The translations under genes and the position numbers were made by a program. A stretch of DNA of 64,000 bases from Rutpela maculata (lineage: Eukaryota; Arthropoda; Insecta; Coleoptera; Cerambycidae), in contig OW386285.2 in NCBI GenBank assembly GCA_936432065.2, positions 104,041,869 to 104,105,868 on the forward strand, written 5' to 3'. Shown one piece after another: positions 54,664-64,000 of the stretch (positions within the stretch are counted from its first letter, which is position 1; each line of letters begins with the position of its first letter). Under the pieces are notes generated by a model. It had not been told where the DNA came from and did not search any database. It saw only the letters and a program-made list of their open reading frames with translations.

Positions 54664-55215
54664 AAATGGTGGTGTAGCGGCAAGAGTTTCGTCTCGCAAT
54701 TTTTTTTTTTTGTCCCTAAATCCCCTTCAGGCCGAAACTTATCCAAATCCTAATTTTTTAAATCACAGCTTTTATCTTTACATCTTACCTTCCTTGTCGG
54801 CGATCAGACCGCAAGGCCGTCATTTGTTCGAACGGGTTTTTTCGTTCAGTTTTCCCGTGTCAATAACCAAAATTGTGTAGTGCGCGTTCGCCAATGTTTT
54901 TAGAGTTGTGTTTATTTTTAATTTACTTGTAGGTCCATGTGGACAATAAAATATTTCAACCTAGTTTTTAAGTCCACCTGGGGTGGACAGGAGCTTCTAG
55001 CCCCCCACTCGAACTATCTCTAAGCTGAGTCGGGCCCACCCCGCCCAGCCCCACACCCACCTCGACGTCACCTGTCCTGGTCGTGTGGCTGGCTCCGGGT
55101 TGGGCTCCGAGGAGGCACATATTGTACTATTAATACTGAATAAATACTATTGATTGATTGATTGATCGCAATTCAAAGGTCCCGGGTTCGATCCCTCACA
55201 TCGTGATTTTTTTTT
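54664..55215 (+). ncRNA. tRNA-like module with oligo-T in E1, split
   Basis: The 5' half GGTGGTGTAGCGGCAAGAG (partial A box) and TTTCGTCTCGCAATT (54664-54701) resumes at 55166 with TCGCAATTCAAAGGTCCCG and a perfect B box, GGTTCGATCCC (55185-55195). Then CTCACATCGTGA and a nine-T run (55207-55215) follow. GAGTT/AATTC could form an anticodon stem around a 9-nt loop, and the retroposon has entered that loop. No acceptor stem is evident, so it is tRNA-like only. Confidence 0.5.
54702..55165 (+). mobile_element. 5'-truncated non-LTR retroposon, copy 2
   Basis: Flanked by TCGCAATT on both sides (54694-54701, 55166-55173). The 3' tail is (TTGA)n. CGAACGGGTTTTTTCGTTCA, TTTCCCGTGTCAATAACCAA, GTAGGTCCATGTGGACA, CTAGTTTTTAAGTCCACCTG and GTGGCTGGCTCCGGG correspond in order to the minus-strand copy at 21404-22053. 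The G+C-rich 3' UTR contrasts with the host element. No RT remains. Confidence 0.75.
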
Positions 55216-55660
55216 CATATATTTTTTTTTCACAACAAAGTTGGTATCACAAAATTTAGAATGTCCAAAAACTAACATTATTTACAAGAAAAATGCGAAG
55301 AGTATCCTATAGAATGTGTAACAATTATATAAAAAGCTCAGTAAATCGGCGAAGAGTAAAATGCTTCCACTAGTTACCATTACATCTGTGTAACAAATAC
55401 ACATAAATTTTCTTATTAGTTTGCAATATGCCTTATTTACAATTATTGTACCACTGAAAATATTATAAATCGCTTATCACTTTATCACATTTGCATAGTG
55501 AAATGGGGATTCCATTGCGTTGTAAAATTTTATGAGGTTCAATTTGAAAAATAAAAAATTGGGACGGTTTCTTAAGGGTTGTAAGAACCAAGACGACGTC
55601 AAGGACGGAAAGATGTTGCAAAATTAAAATTTTCTGGTATTTTCCTAATTATCTTCGATC

Positions 55661-55872
55661 CTATACCTTAGCCGGGAAAGGAGGATAGTGACGAATTGAA
55701 CTGTTAATAGTGTCAAGCGGCACTTGTCACTGAGCGACGTTGATTTGATAAGCCTTTGTAAAAACTATTTTGAATTACACCCCCTCCAAATTTATACGCC
55801 GCGCCAATAGTGATCACGTGCACTTATTACTATCCTATTTTCCCGCCTATAGGTATAGTTTAACGGATATCG
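55661..55872. mobile_element. Element F1: short MITE copy
   Basis: CTATACCTTAGCCGGGAAAG and GAGGATAGTGA at the left pair with TTACTATCCTATTTTCCCGC and CTATAGGTATAG at the right. The interior GAATTGAACTGTTAATAG and CGACGTTGATTTGAT recurs, inverted, in the right end of F2 (60053-60157). Confidence 0.65.
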
Positions 55873-58636
55873 CTTGTTGACGAAATTCTGGGACACCCTG
55901 TACAATGCATGTCGAATCTTTTACATTGAAATCTTCATAAATAAATCTTGAATGAATCTCTCTTTTCAAAAACAGTGACTTGTTTTTTTTATATAGACGA
56001 ATAAATATACACTTTAGTTGTTTGTATGAACATTAAAAAGAATTTAAAGTAACAAAATTGTGATGAAATAAATGTGAACGGAGTATGTCGACTACAAATT
56101 AAATTTTAAATAACAGTGTCATAGTTAATGATGTACGTTTAGAAGGTCGTTTTTATTTTACCATTCTACAAGTTACACAATTTTTACATAATGAATTAGT
56201 GATCTAAATAAATATAATGCACAAAATTCAAATAAGGTAATATTTAAATTAAGTTGTAAAATTCATAGCGTATGTCTTCAATATTTCTTTTATAAGATAT
56301 TTAAATGATAAATCATGAGAAATTAAATTTTTAATAACACTAAGTTTAAAATTTCACTTATTACAACGAAAAATGTGTAATTTTGTTTTAGTGAAAGTAA
56401 TCTTTTATTTAACATTCCATTGAAGAAATTCATTAGAAAATGTATTTAAATACGACCTCGTTTATGTTTCATTCATCTTTTTAATAGCACTACCTAAATC
56501 ATTAAATTGATGAAAAAAATGTGCATAATTTACTACAGTAATATCGATGGATATTTTAACGGTACTAACACTTTTTATTAAATGCAACAAAATATATCTT
56601 TGCGCTAATTTCATATTGTCTCTCATCTACCGTCAATAGTCTAAGTATAATTGACTCCATTGGATATTGGAGAAAAGTATAACTCAGGAGCGGACTTTCA
56701 AAATGATTTTTATCCAAATAGCATAAAGGACCCCGCACATTTCTTAATGGGAAGTGGCCCTTGGTGAAAATGGCTGAAATTAAAATATGTTGTTCCTCTT
56801 GACCTGTACATCAAAGTTCTCATGGGCACAAAGTCTGAAAATGGACAATTTTCGAGATACAAGGGGGTGAAAAGACGATTTTACAGAATTTTATTACGAA
56901 TTCAAACGAATTTTTAACCGGCTTCAATATAGGTATTTGGTAATGAGGTTCAATTGACTGAGCGACAGTCAAGATAAGGGCCTTTTTTCGCCCATCGGTC
57001 ATATCATATTGTCATTATATTTTCTGAGTTATATATGTCTTGACAAGTAATAAAAAACAGTTCTTTTGAAAATATATTATTCAACGAACGTGTAATGATG
57101 GCTATTACTCAAGAGGATGACGTTTACGGCACGAGCCGATGGCGAATGTCGTAATTCATCCGAGTGAGTAGTTGTTATTACACGCCAGTAGAATATTATA
57201 CTTTTTCTACGGCTACTCAACAGGAAGTTGCACTTTCCGATAAATTTGCAGAAAATAATAACTGAGACAAATGGTGAAATTTTTAGGGAAAAAAATGCGA
57301 ACACGCACTTTGTATCGGTCATTTTTTAAGCAGAAGAAAAAATAAAAAAGCATTTTTAACATGATCAATAATTTTCAATTTGATTTCTTTTTTCGCAAAT
57401 GCCATAGTTTCGGAGGTACTTAACTTTTAAAGAGGTATTTCGATTTAAAAACGTTTGACGCCATTCATAAACCTCCATATCTCCGAAAAAACAAAAAGTT
57501 ACATAGATTTTAAAAACTACAAATTATTCTTCAGTTTATGAACTTTTCCTTGAAGATTTTAATTTTTTAGCTATAAGTGATTCTTTTCTATTTATTCGAC
57601 AAAAACTGTGTTGATGCACCCGTTTTCACATTCTGCAAAGAAGGCGAAACACGAAATCTCTGAACGTTCAGATCTTTTTTAATCTGTCATTATGGAAAGG
57701 GGAAGAAATGCATTTGGTGCACATCGTGAATCGCACTGGGGAAATCGAAAATTCGAGCCTTCAGGAGCATAAGAAAAGTGACATGTTTTGACTTTCGGCG
57801 AAATCGATGACCTACTTATTGTGACAGATTGAATTGAGTATGACTCACGCCATGTTTTTGAATTGTAAATCGTCTTTTGTTATTGCTCCACAAAGACTCT
57901 TGAATAATGAAAATGAACTCTTGTGATTAGTTCTAGCCCATTGAATAATAAATTATTACCCACGGCTGTGAGTAATGAGCCCCATTACTTGCTTAAAAAC
58001 GTATCTATAATAAATGAATTATTCAATAGTCGTAGAAAAGTACCTTTATTCAATACACACGACAATATGTGGTTTTGAGCGCTGACACTTTTAAATTCGC
58101 ACACAACGTTGACCACTCGACTCCCAAGGAAACGATTTTGTTTTTTATACATTGAAGCGCTTGATGAACCAATGTAAATTGACCATTATCTTAAAGCTTA
58201 AATACTCAACAATGAAATCAATTATAGATTTCTTGGTTCATCGAGCGCATCTAACTGAAATATGCTTTAAAAGTTCCGAAAAACCTAAATAATTAAAAAA
58301 AAAACTGCAAATATGCTTACTTTGATATGCTATTATTGCGACTTGCTGTTGTTTTTCAAATATAAAACGTACAGAATCATAACGATCATATGTTCAACTA
58401 TAAATAAATAACGTTTAATGATTTTAAGGAGAACTTTTTATTTTTATGAAATTAGTGAACGAAAATATATAGCTTATTTACCCTTGTTCTTTTATTTAAT
58501 AATTTTTAGCGGTTCAATTTTTATTTTTCAAAAAATGTTTGTATAAACTTGTCAAAGGTTTTCCGTGTACATTTCATTAATTAAAATGCTTAATAACTCT
58601 CATATTTACAGGTCGATTTTGAATTATGCAGTTAAT
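55873..58636. other. AT-rich stretch with a diverged B-like segment, no gene
   Basis: 57380-57610 has CATAGTTTCGGAGGTACTTA, AACGTTTGACGCCATTCATA and CATATCTCCGAAA in the same order as the middle of B1 (~13135-13280), so it is probably an old B copy. GCGCTTGATGAACCAA (58149) and TTGGTTCATCGAGCGC (58233) form a 16-bp inverted pair ~70 bp apart. The minus-strand frames at 56820-57002 and 57077-57322 are not recognisable. Confidence 0.4.
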
Positions 58637-58715
58637 ATACCCTAGCCGGGAAAGGAGATTATTAATAAATCCATTTGATCAGTGCGTGCAACAGATCCTA
58701 TTAGCGTTGAAATTC

Positions 58716-60047
58716 AAAATAGAGCAGCGATTTCTTAAGTCTATCGTATCGTTTTTTTTTTTTTGACGTAGAACCAGTTCAAACATATTAGGTTCCTTTG
58801 AGTATGTCACCGGGCATATGAAATCATATTTTACGACATTTTTTTGTGGTCTCGAACTTTTTAAATCAATAAAAAGTGAAAAAAATGTATTTTTAAAGAG
58901 AATTGTTTTTTTTTGTTTCCACCGCCATATCTTTAAAACTATTAAAGATACCGAAATTTGTTTTGTGTCAAATTAAAGCACACACTGTAGCGCTTTTACC
59001 AATATAAACGGTTTGGGCACAATTCGCACTTTCATTTTTCTAAAAATCAAATAAACTAAAAATACATATTTTGTGTATTGAAATTTTCACCAATCGATAA
59101 ACTTTTTTATTTTTGAAAATATTTGCATACATGCAGCGAAGAAAATAAAGCCTAATAATCACAAAAGTTTTTGAAAAAATATGTTTTTGCCTAAAGTGTA
59201 CCGTTTGGCAACAGCGATTTTTTTTATCAGCGCTAAACGCGACATTGGGACGCAATTAATACACCTCGCATGCAGGTTGGTCAGATTAGTCGCGTAGAAA
59301 TAGCGTTAGTTGAATCTAGATTAATATATGGCATTCTAGGTTGGGGTGGAGTTGCTTACTGTCATCTAAAAAATTAGATATCATTCAGAAAAATGTGCCA
59401 CCCCCTTATATATTTATTGGAGCTGAAATAGAATCAAATTTTAAGAAGAAAAGGTTCCATGCAATTTTTCACATAAATTGATAGTTTTTAAGTTATAACT
59501 TCAAAATTGCGATTTTAGCTTAAAATAAAAGCTTTTAAAAAAAGGTATTTTCAAACGGCTTTCGTCAAGTATCTCGAAAAGTATTACTTTATCGAAAAAA
59601 TGTTATAGACCAATTACAGAAAGCACCCTACACACTATACAAATTTTCATAAATAAACTTTTTTCTCGATTGCCTAAAATTACGTTACTGAAAATAACAA
59701 GTTTGAGTTTCCTATTATTTTACCAACTTAAAAAAAAATAAATCGGGTTCACGTGGGACGTTGTTCGAAGCGCTATTGTGTCTACTTTAATCTAAAAAAA
59801 AAATAGCTTGATAGCACAAATATTTTCAGAGATATAGCCGTGGAGACGTTAAAAAACATATTTCATTAAAAATCTATTTTTTTGAGTTTTTCCGAAATAA
59901 AAAAGTTCTCGACCACCGAAAAATGTCGTAAAAAACGATTTCGTGTACACGATTATCTTACTAAAGAATCCCACTAAGTCTGGTTTGGTTCTACGCCGGT
60001 TTTTTTTTCTCGAAAACTAAGCGACTTTACTTCCAGATTTTACTCTA
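58716..60047. mobile_element. Element A2: deletion derivative of A1
   Basis: The left part (GAGCAGCGATTTCTTAAGTC, TATGTCACCGGGCATATGAA, CAATATAAACGGTTTGGGCA) and right part (CGGGTTCACGTGGGACGTTG, CGATTTCGTGTACACGATTA) match A1 closely. After ACAGAAAGCACCCTAC it jumps to the equivalent of A1 ~14520, a deletion of about 1.7 kb that removes most of B. An extra 350 bp (59039-59392) is inserted at the hairpin joint and holds an RT fragment. Confidence 0.75.
59265..59393 (+). pseudogene. Non-LTR reverse transcriptase, short fragment
   Basis: The plus strand reads EIALVESRLIYGILGWGGVA then YCHLKN before a stop; a neighbouring frame continues KLDIIQKNV. This fits the Q-S-x-L-x-Y-G-I-x-x-W-G-G...L-x-x-L-x-x-x-Q-K pattern after the palm in Jockey/R1-like enzymes. 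About 40 codons only, with a frameshift; it lies within the insertion in A2. Confidence 0.65.
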
Positions 60048-60157
60048 CTAAAATAAATTTTACAATGATCAAATCAACGTCGCCCAGTGGCATGTGTCGC
60101 TGAACGCTATTAACAGTTCAATTCATCATTATCTCCCTTTCCCGGCCATATAGGACC

Positions 60158-61318
60158 GGAAATAATAAGGAAAATAACAAAAACATTTTATTTTAGAATA
60201 TAATTACTTAAATTTTATATAAAACATTGGTCAAATTTTATCCAATACTTTGCATTGCACTTGTCTCATACCAAAAACAAAATCGTTGCAGCAAAACAAT
60301 TCCATTTGAAATTTTGACTGCTCTATAATCATAATCATACGTCTATGGTTATAATTGAAATCGTGGCTTCACTGCAGAGTATCGATCATCTCGTTGAAAG
60401 TATGTCATTGTCTCTCGTATGTGCTTATTAACTGTCTGTGTATTTCGTTTTTCTGGAACGCAGTACTTGTTTATATTTTAAATATTATTATGTAAAAACT
60501 GCAAAACATTCTGCTTCTCAAAAAATCTACTTAATAATATATTTCATTTAAACAAATTTGTCAAAAGTTTTTTTGGCTGACGCTACTCTTAAATGTTGCC
60601 TAACAAATAGCATTTAATTAGTCCACATTTCCTTCCATTCCCTGGGGTATGTCGCGTTTAAGGGGTGTGTTGAAATTTAAGTGTAGCAACCCTAGTTAGT
60701 TATCCAATTACCCTGCCACCATTTGGCGAAAATGTTGCCGTAAATACGCAGCTCCCGAAACAAATGTACTCTACGCTACCTAGGGCGGGTCAAACAGGAC
60801 CGGCCTTAGATATTTTTTTATTTATTTATTTTCTTAATAAATTAATTAAAAGTTTAGAGAGCAAACCCGTAACAATATTATACGACAGTAAATAATCCAA
60901 GGATTATATTATATATGTGAATTAATCAAGATTTCTTTATAGTCTTCTGAATTTACCCACATGTGACAAATACCAATGTTAATGTTTAGTTTTCTTTATG
61001 ACGAGACAACATTTAATTATGCATAAATATTTTGCTTGGCAGCATTTGTCTCCTAGAAACAACCCTAAAAATATCTGCAAATTTGGGTAAACTTTTTTAA
61101 ATTTAATTTTCTGAATAGCCCGAGCAGGAGATATTAATAGTTTATGTCTTATTTTATTAAACGAAACAAAATGGTACTGTAATAGGTAACAAAGGAAAAT
61201 GTAAAATATATGTTGGGCGCCACCGATTTTTAATTACATTTTAATAGTGCCAGGTGCGCACAGTTGAACAGTTATTTGAAATCAGTGTTACCTGCCTGTA
61301 AAAAGTGACTGGTCCCTT
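60158..61318. other. No gene recognised
   Basis: AT-rich. TATGTCGCGTTTA (60648) resembles, inverted, TAAACGCGACAT (59233) in the A2 insertion. Otherwise nothing. Confidence 0.4.
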
Positions 61319-61872
61319 TATACTCTTCGTAAAAACGAAGAGTAAATTGCATTTGATCGGCACATTTCTAAAATCGTAAATATCGCTCGCAGAGAAAAAA
61401 TTTTCATATCATTGTGTTAGCGAACGAATTCTGAACAACTTTCAAAATGTCCGTCTGTCCGTCCGTCACGTTTCTTGTAAGCACGATAACTTATGAAAGA
61501 AAAGTCCAATTGTATTCAAATTTGGAAAATTAGTGCTAAATAAGAAAGTTATTATCATTTAATTTTAGAAAAATATATTTTCTTAATTCTTGTCGTTTCG
61601 GGGAGGCGCATAATTGTAGCTCTAATATAAATAAATTTGTGTTCAGCTTCAGCGTTGTAATCCAAAGATTGTGTGTTCAAATCCCAGACAGGTTGGATGT
61701 TTTTTTTTTTTTTTCATTTTTTTTTTCATATATTTTTTTTTTTCACAACAAAGTTGGTATTACAAAATTTAGGATGTCCAAAAACTAATATTATTTACAA
61801 GAAAACTGCGAAGAGCATCCTATAGAATGTGTAACAATTATGTAGAAAGCTCGATAAATTGACAAAGAGTAC
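61319..61872 (+). mobile_element. Element E2, with tRNA-like module
   Basis: Opens with the hairpin TACTCTTCG/CGAAGAGTA (61321-61344) and follows E1 block by block: TTGATCGGCACATTTCTAAA, TATCGCTCGCAGAGAAAAAA, GTCCGTCTGTCCGTCCGTC, TTTCTTGTAAGCACGATAAC, CACAACAAAGTTGGTATTAC and GCGAAGAGCATCCTATAGAA. Its end GACAAAGAGTA is a weak inverse of the start. It is not split by a retroposon. Non-coding. Confidence 0.75.
61645..61714 (+). ncRNA. tRNA-like module with oligo-T in E2
   Basis: CAGCTTCAGCGTTGTAATCC, AAAGATTGT, B box GTTCAAATCCC (61675-61685), then AGACAGGTTGGATG and a run of about 15 T (61700-61714). It occupies the same place as the module in E1 but with different sequence, as if a different tRNA-like unit were used. 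The A box is not clear. Confidence 0.45.
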
Positions 61873-62049
61873 GTTTTTAGCTTATTTATAATTTATTTAT
61901 ATAGTTGTACATACCGCAGTGGGGATTAAAATTATTCTAGTAGTTGTAGAATTATACAAAATGGTTAAAACAACTTCTTAATAGTCTTATATCACTGTTT
62001 GTATTATTAGCTTGTTCGTATTGCATTTTTTTAAAATTTGAGATTTGGC

Positions 62050-62510
62050 CGAGGAGAGATTCAATAGATGGCAGATATTTGAATCTGCCCGACAGCTTGT
62101 AAACGAGTACCCATGGTATTATTTGCCTGCTATCGTCCGCAAATTTTTTTATGCATAGGGAATAAGTGTGCTAAAGCTATTATTACCAATAAGCCAGTTG
62201 TCAGAAGAAGCGCAGAAGGACCAAAAAAGACTTAAAATTGTACCGAGAACACTGGAAAAATTCTGAGAGTGGCTGCAAAGTGCAAATACTGTTTTATTGC
62301 ACGCCTTATTAGTATCATCGAGTCCGCTAATAACGAGTTTGAGGCCACTACCCAAAAAAACTATCTACTTCCCAAAGACGTCTTAAATCTACTAAGTTCT
62401 CACAGAGACCTTTAAAGAAGTTCGGATGAGTTAGTCGAGACAGAAATGAAATCTAAAAAAACCAAAGATAGTGACGATGGAGATTATGAGTACACAGATT
62501 AGCAGTTAGG
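62050..62510 (+). pseudogene. Decayed transposon-associated protein
   Basis: Plus-strand pieces read WYYLPAIVRKFFYA, then VLKLLLPISQLSEEAQKDQK (stop soon after), then in other frames YLLPKDVLNLLSSHRDL and KSKKTKDSDDGDYEYTD. The block A-L-L-P-I-G-Q-L-S-E-E-A-Q followed by L-P-K-E-x-L-x-L-L and an acidic tail is, from memory, typical of C-termini of uncharacterised arthropod transposon proteins. At least two stops/frameshifts. The opposite-strand frame 62149-62355 is its shadow. Confidence 0.5.
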
Positions 62511-64000
62511 AATGTATTCGTTATGTGTATGTATTCGTTATGTATATTTTTAATTTTGCGTGGGGATTTGCGTTGGGATTTCGTGGATTCAATTTTTAGG
62601 TGAGTCGGAGGTTGAACCAACAATTTTACAGTACCTTACCAATTTAGTTTGTTTTGCGACCAAGATGGGGCGAAAGTAAAGGTCTTAAAAAGGATCCGAA
62701 TCCACAGACAAACTAAACTCTAAATGCTGCCCTGTTAAGTCGTAAAACTGACCACTGTGGAACGATCTGATTGTACTCGGACAGACACAACATAAAGAAT
62801 TAGAACATGTAATTTAAGATAAAATTTACTGTTTATTTAAATTCTTTAGCAAAAATATACGATGACAAAATCCTGAACAGAAATGGCAAAATATGTGACC
62901 TAAATAGTCCAATTGAAAAATCGCAAATTCTTAAATGATCTTAATTAACAAATAAAATCACGTAAGATGTACGTAAATGATCAAATATATAATAATTGTA
63001 GCATATACAACTCGAAATTAACATTTTCTCATCACTCGATGATGGGCACTGTGACGTTGAGAGCATAGTGAATTTCCATCCGATTACTAGTACAAAATAT
63101 ATTAAGCAGATAAGTTGAAAATGCGTGAAAGCGCGTCAAAAAATACATCTAATTTTTGACGCACAAGGAATTTTTGAGCACAAACATTTCTTTCGTAATC
63201 AAAAGGTCCTAATACATACGAATCAACAATAAAATTTCAGGTGGAATGTTGTCGCCGAAAAAAATTAAATTAAATCAGTTCGACTGTACTAATACTTTAT
63301 ATTGAGTGCAGATTACTTATTGGGAGCAAATACATAATCTGTATAAATTGACGCCGACGTAACAATAAACACATGTACCAAGCTGGTGCTGGCCCACCGG
63401 GAAACGGGAATTTCTCGGTTGTCCCTCCATAAAATTATCAAACGGGCCTAAATAACAGGAAGATCATTTACTTATTATAAATTTCAGAATTTTTATGAAA
63501 ATTGTTCTCTCACCCAGCAGAATGAATTTTCAAAATATTTTTTACATTAATTCCCACATCTGACTGAATTGTACAAAAAGTTTCAAAGTTTTGGCTGAGG
63601 TTCCATGTTTTGTGCTCCGCTATGAAGTGGTTTAAATTAAATAATAAATTTTTTTATGAATTAAAAACAAAACCCTTCAGTCCCAGTAATCCCAATCAAC
63701 AAGCAAGCAAAATACTATCTACTAAGACTATAATTATGATAACTGATATTTCCCGTTATCACTGAATTTATTATTATTTTATTATGTTATTATTAATTAT
63801 TTACCTAGGAGATTTCTTCAGAGTTTAATTGTCTTGTGCTTTCTTGTGCTGTGTAAAAAAATACATAAAACATCCCTCAAAAATACTTTATGTCATATAT
63901 ATTACTAGGATTTATTCCGTCGTGATGACAAATATGCTATTATTTTAAGATTAAAGCTTAAATCAATTATTTTGAAAAATGTCGAAGTTATTTAATATAA
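62511..64000. other. No gene recognised
   Basis: AATTTAGTTTGTTT (62641) and AGACAAACTAAACT (62705) form a weak inverted pair. Otherwise this is AT-rich DNA without repeats shared with the window. Confidence 0.4.

Larger units (their letters stand above)
54198..55350 (+). mobile_element. Element E1, with tRNA-like module, split by a retroposon
   Basis: Starts with a terminal hairpin TATACTCTTC/GAAGAGTATA, then TTTGATCGGCACATTTCTAA, TATCGCTCG-AGAGAAAAAAT, GTCCGTCTGTCCGTCCGTC and TTTCTTGTAAGCACGATAAC. Ends with CACAACAAAGTTGGTAT, ATGTCCAAAAACTAA, GCGAAGAGTATCCTATAGAA and CGGCGAAGAGTAAAATG. The same order recurs at 61319-61872 (E2). A tRNA-like module lies in the middle and is interrupted by the retroposon 54702-55165. 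No protein-coding gene; the frame at 54551-54880 is a fusion of E1 and retroposon sequence. Confidence 0.75.
58637..60157. mobile_element. Element F2, split by A2
   Basis: Left end CTAGCCGGGAAAGGAGATTA and right end ATTATCTCCCTTTCCCGGCC-TATAG match the TIRs of F1. The left 80 bp (to GAAATTCAAAATAG) and right 105 bp (from AAAATAAATTTTAC) correspond to the two halves of F1 read in reverse. A2 lies between them, with AAAATA on both sides as the likely target duplication. Confidence 0.7.

Noticed and set aside
54551..54880. 109-codon plus-strand frame
   Set aside because: It starts in element E1 and crosses the insertion point at 54702 into the retroposon, so it is a chance fusion.
1..64000. CRISPR array, bacterial operon or prophage
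   Set aside because: No regularly spaced identical repeats with unique spacers, no ribosome-binding-site-led gene series; introns, SINEs and LTRs show eukaryotic DNA.

Overview
The window looks like transposon-dense intergenic DNA from an arthropod, most likely an insect. It is strongly AT-rich, contains no long open frame, and I find no recognisable host gene or canonical tRNA. What can be read is a patchwork of old mobile elements: hAT-type miniature elements with 8-bp target duplications, TA- and TTAA-flanked miniature elements, Jockey-like, RTE-like and other non-LTR retrotransposon fragments, a solo LTR, tRNA-derived SINEs, and many palindromic (fold-back) elements. The species cannot be fixed from the sequence alone.

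Layout. 1-1306: a 700-bp TIR element between two inverted copies of a palindromic repeat. 1387-3724: a DNA transposon with about 400-bp TIRs, a spliced C-terminal transposon-protein fragment on the minus strand and a divergent helix-turn-helix fragment on the plus strand. 3.8-12 kb: sparse, with one SINE, small TIR elements and a clean hAT miniature element. 12.2-14.9 kb: a composite long-inverted-repeat element (A1) whose inner part (B) recurs at 51.9-53.1 kb and whose deletion derivative (A2) lies at 58.7-60.0 kb. 16.4-20.4 kb: a 4-kb long-TIR element carrying a tRNA-like sequence and stacked inverted repeats. 21.0-22.3 kb: a palindrome with a tRNA-like module, split by a truncated retroposon. 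23-32 kb: non-LTR fragments, miniature elements and a solo LTR. 33-46 kb: repeated copies of a ~700-bp family (S), an ~80-bp tandem repeat and a 1.67-kb TIR element with internal GTGACGGTCGTGAG motifs. 46.5-50.6 kb: a giant palindrome (G) enlarged by nested insertions of an RTE-like fragment, an 82-bp hAT element and two other miniature elements. 51-62 kb: more palindromes, two copies of a family (E) with tRNA-like modules, and a decayed transposon protein.

How it fits together: there is no pathway or operon here. The genes present are remnants of transposition machinery, and the informative signal is the order of nesting. The most interesting observation is that two copies of one truncated non-LTR retroposon sit in the anticodon-arm region of tRNA-like modules in two unrelated palindromic/TIR elements, in the same orientation relative to the tRNA-like sequence. 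Boundaries and copy relationships were read by eye; no alignment or database search was run.
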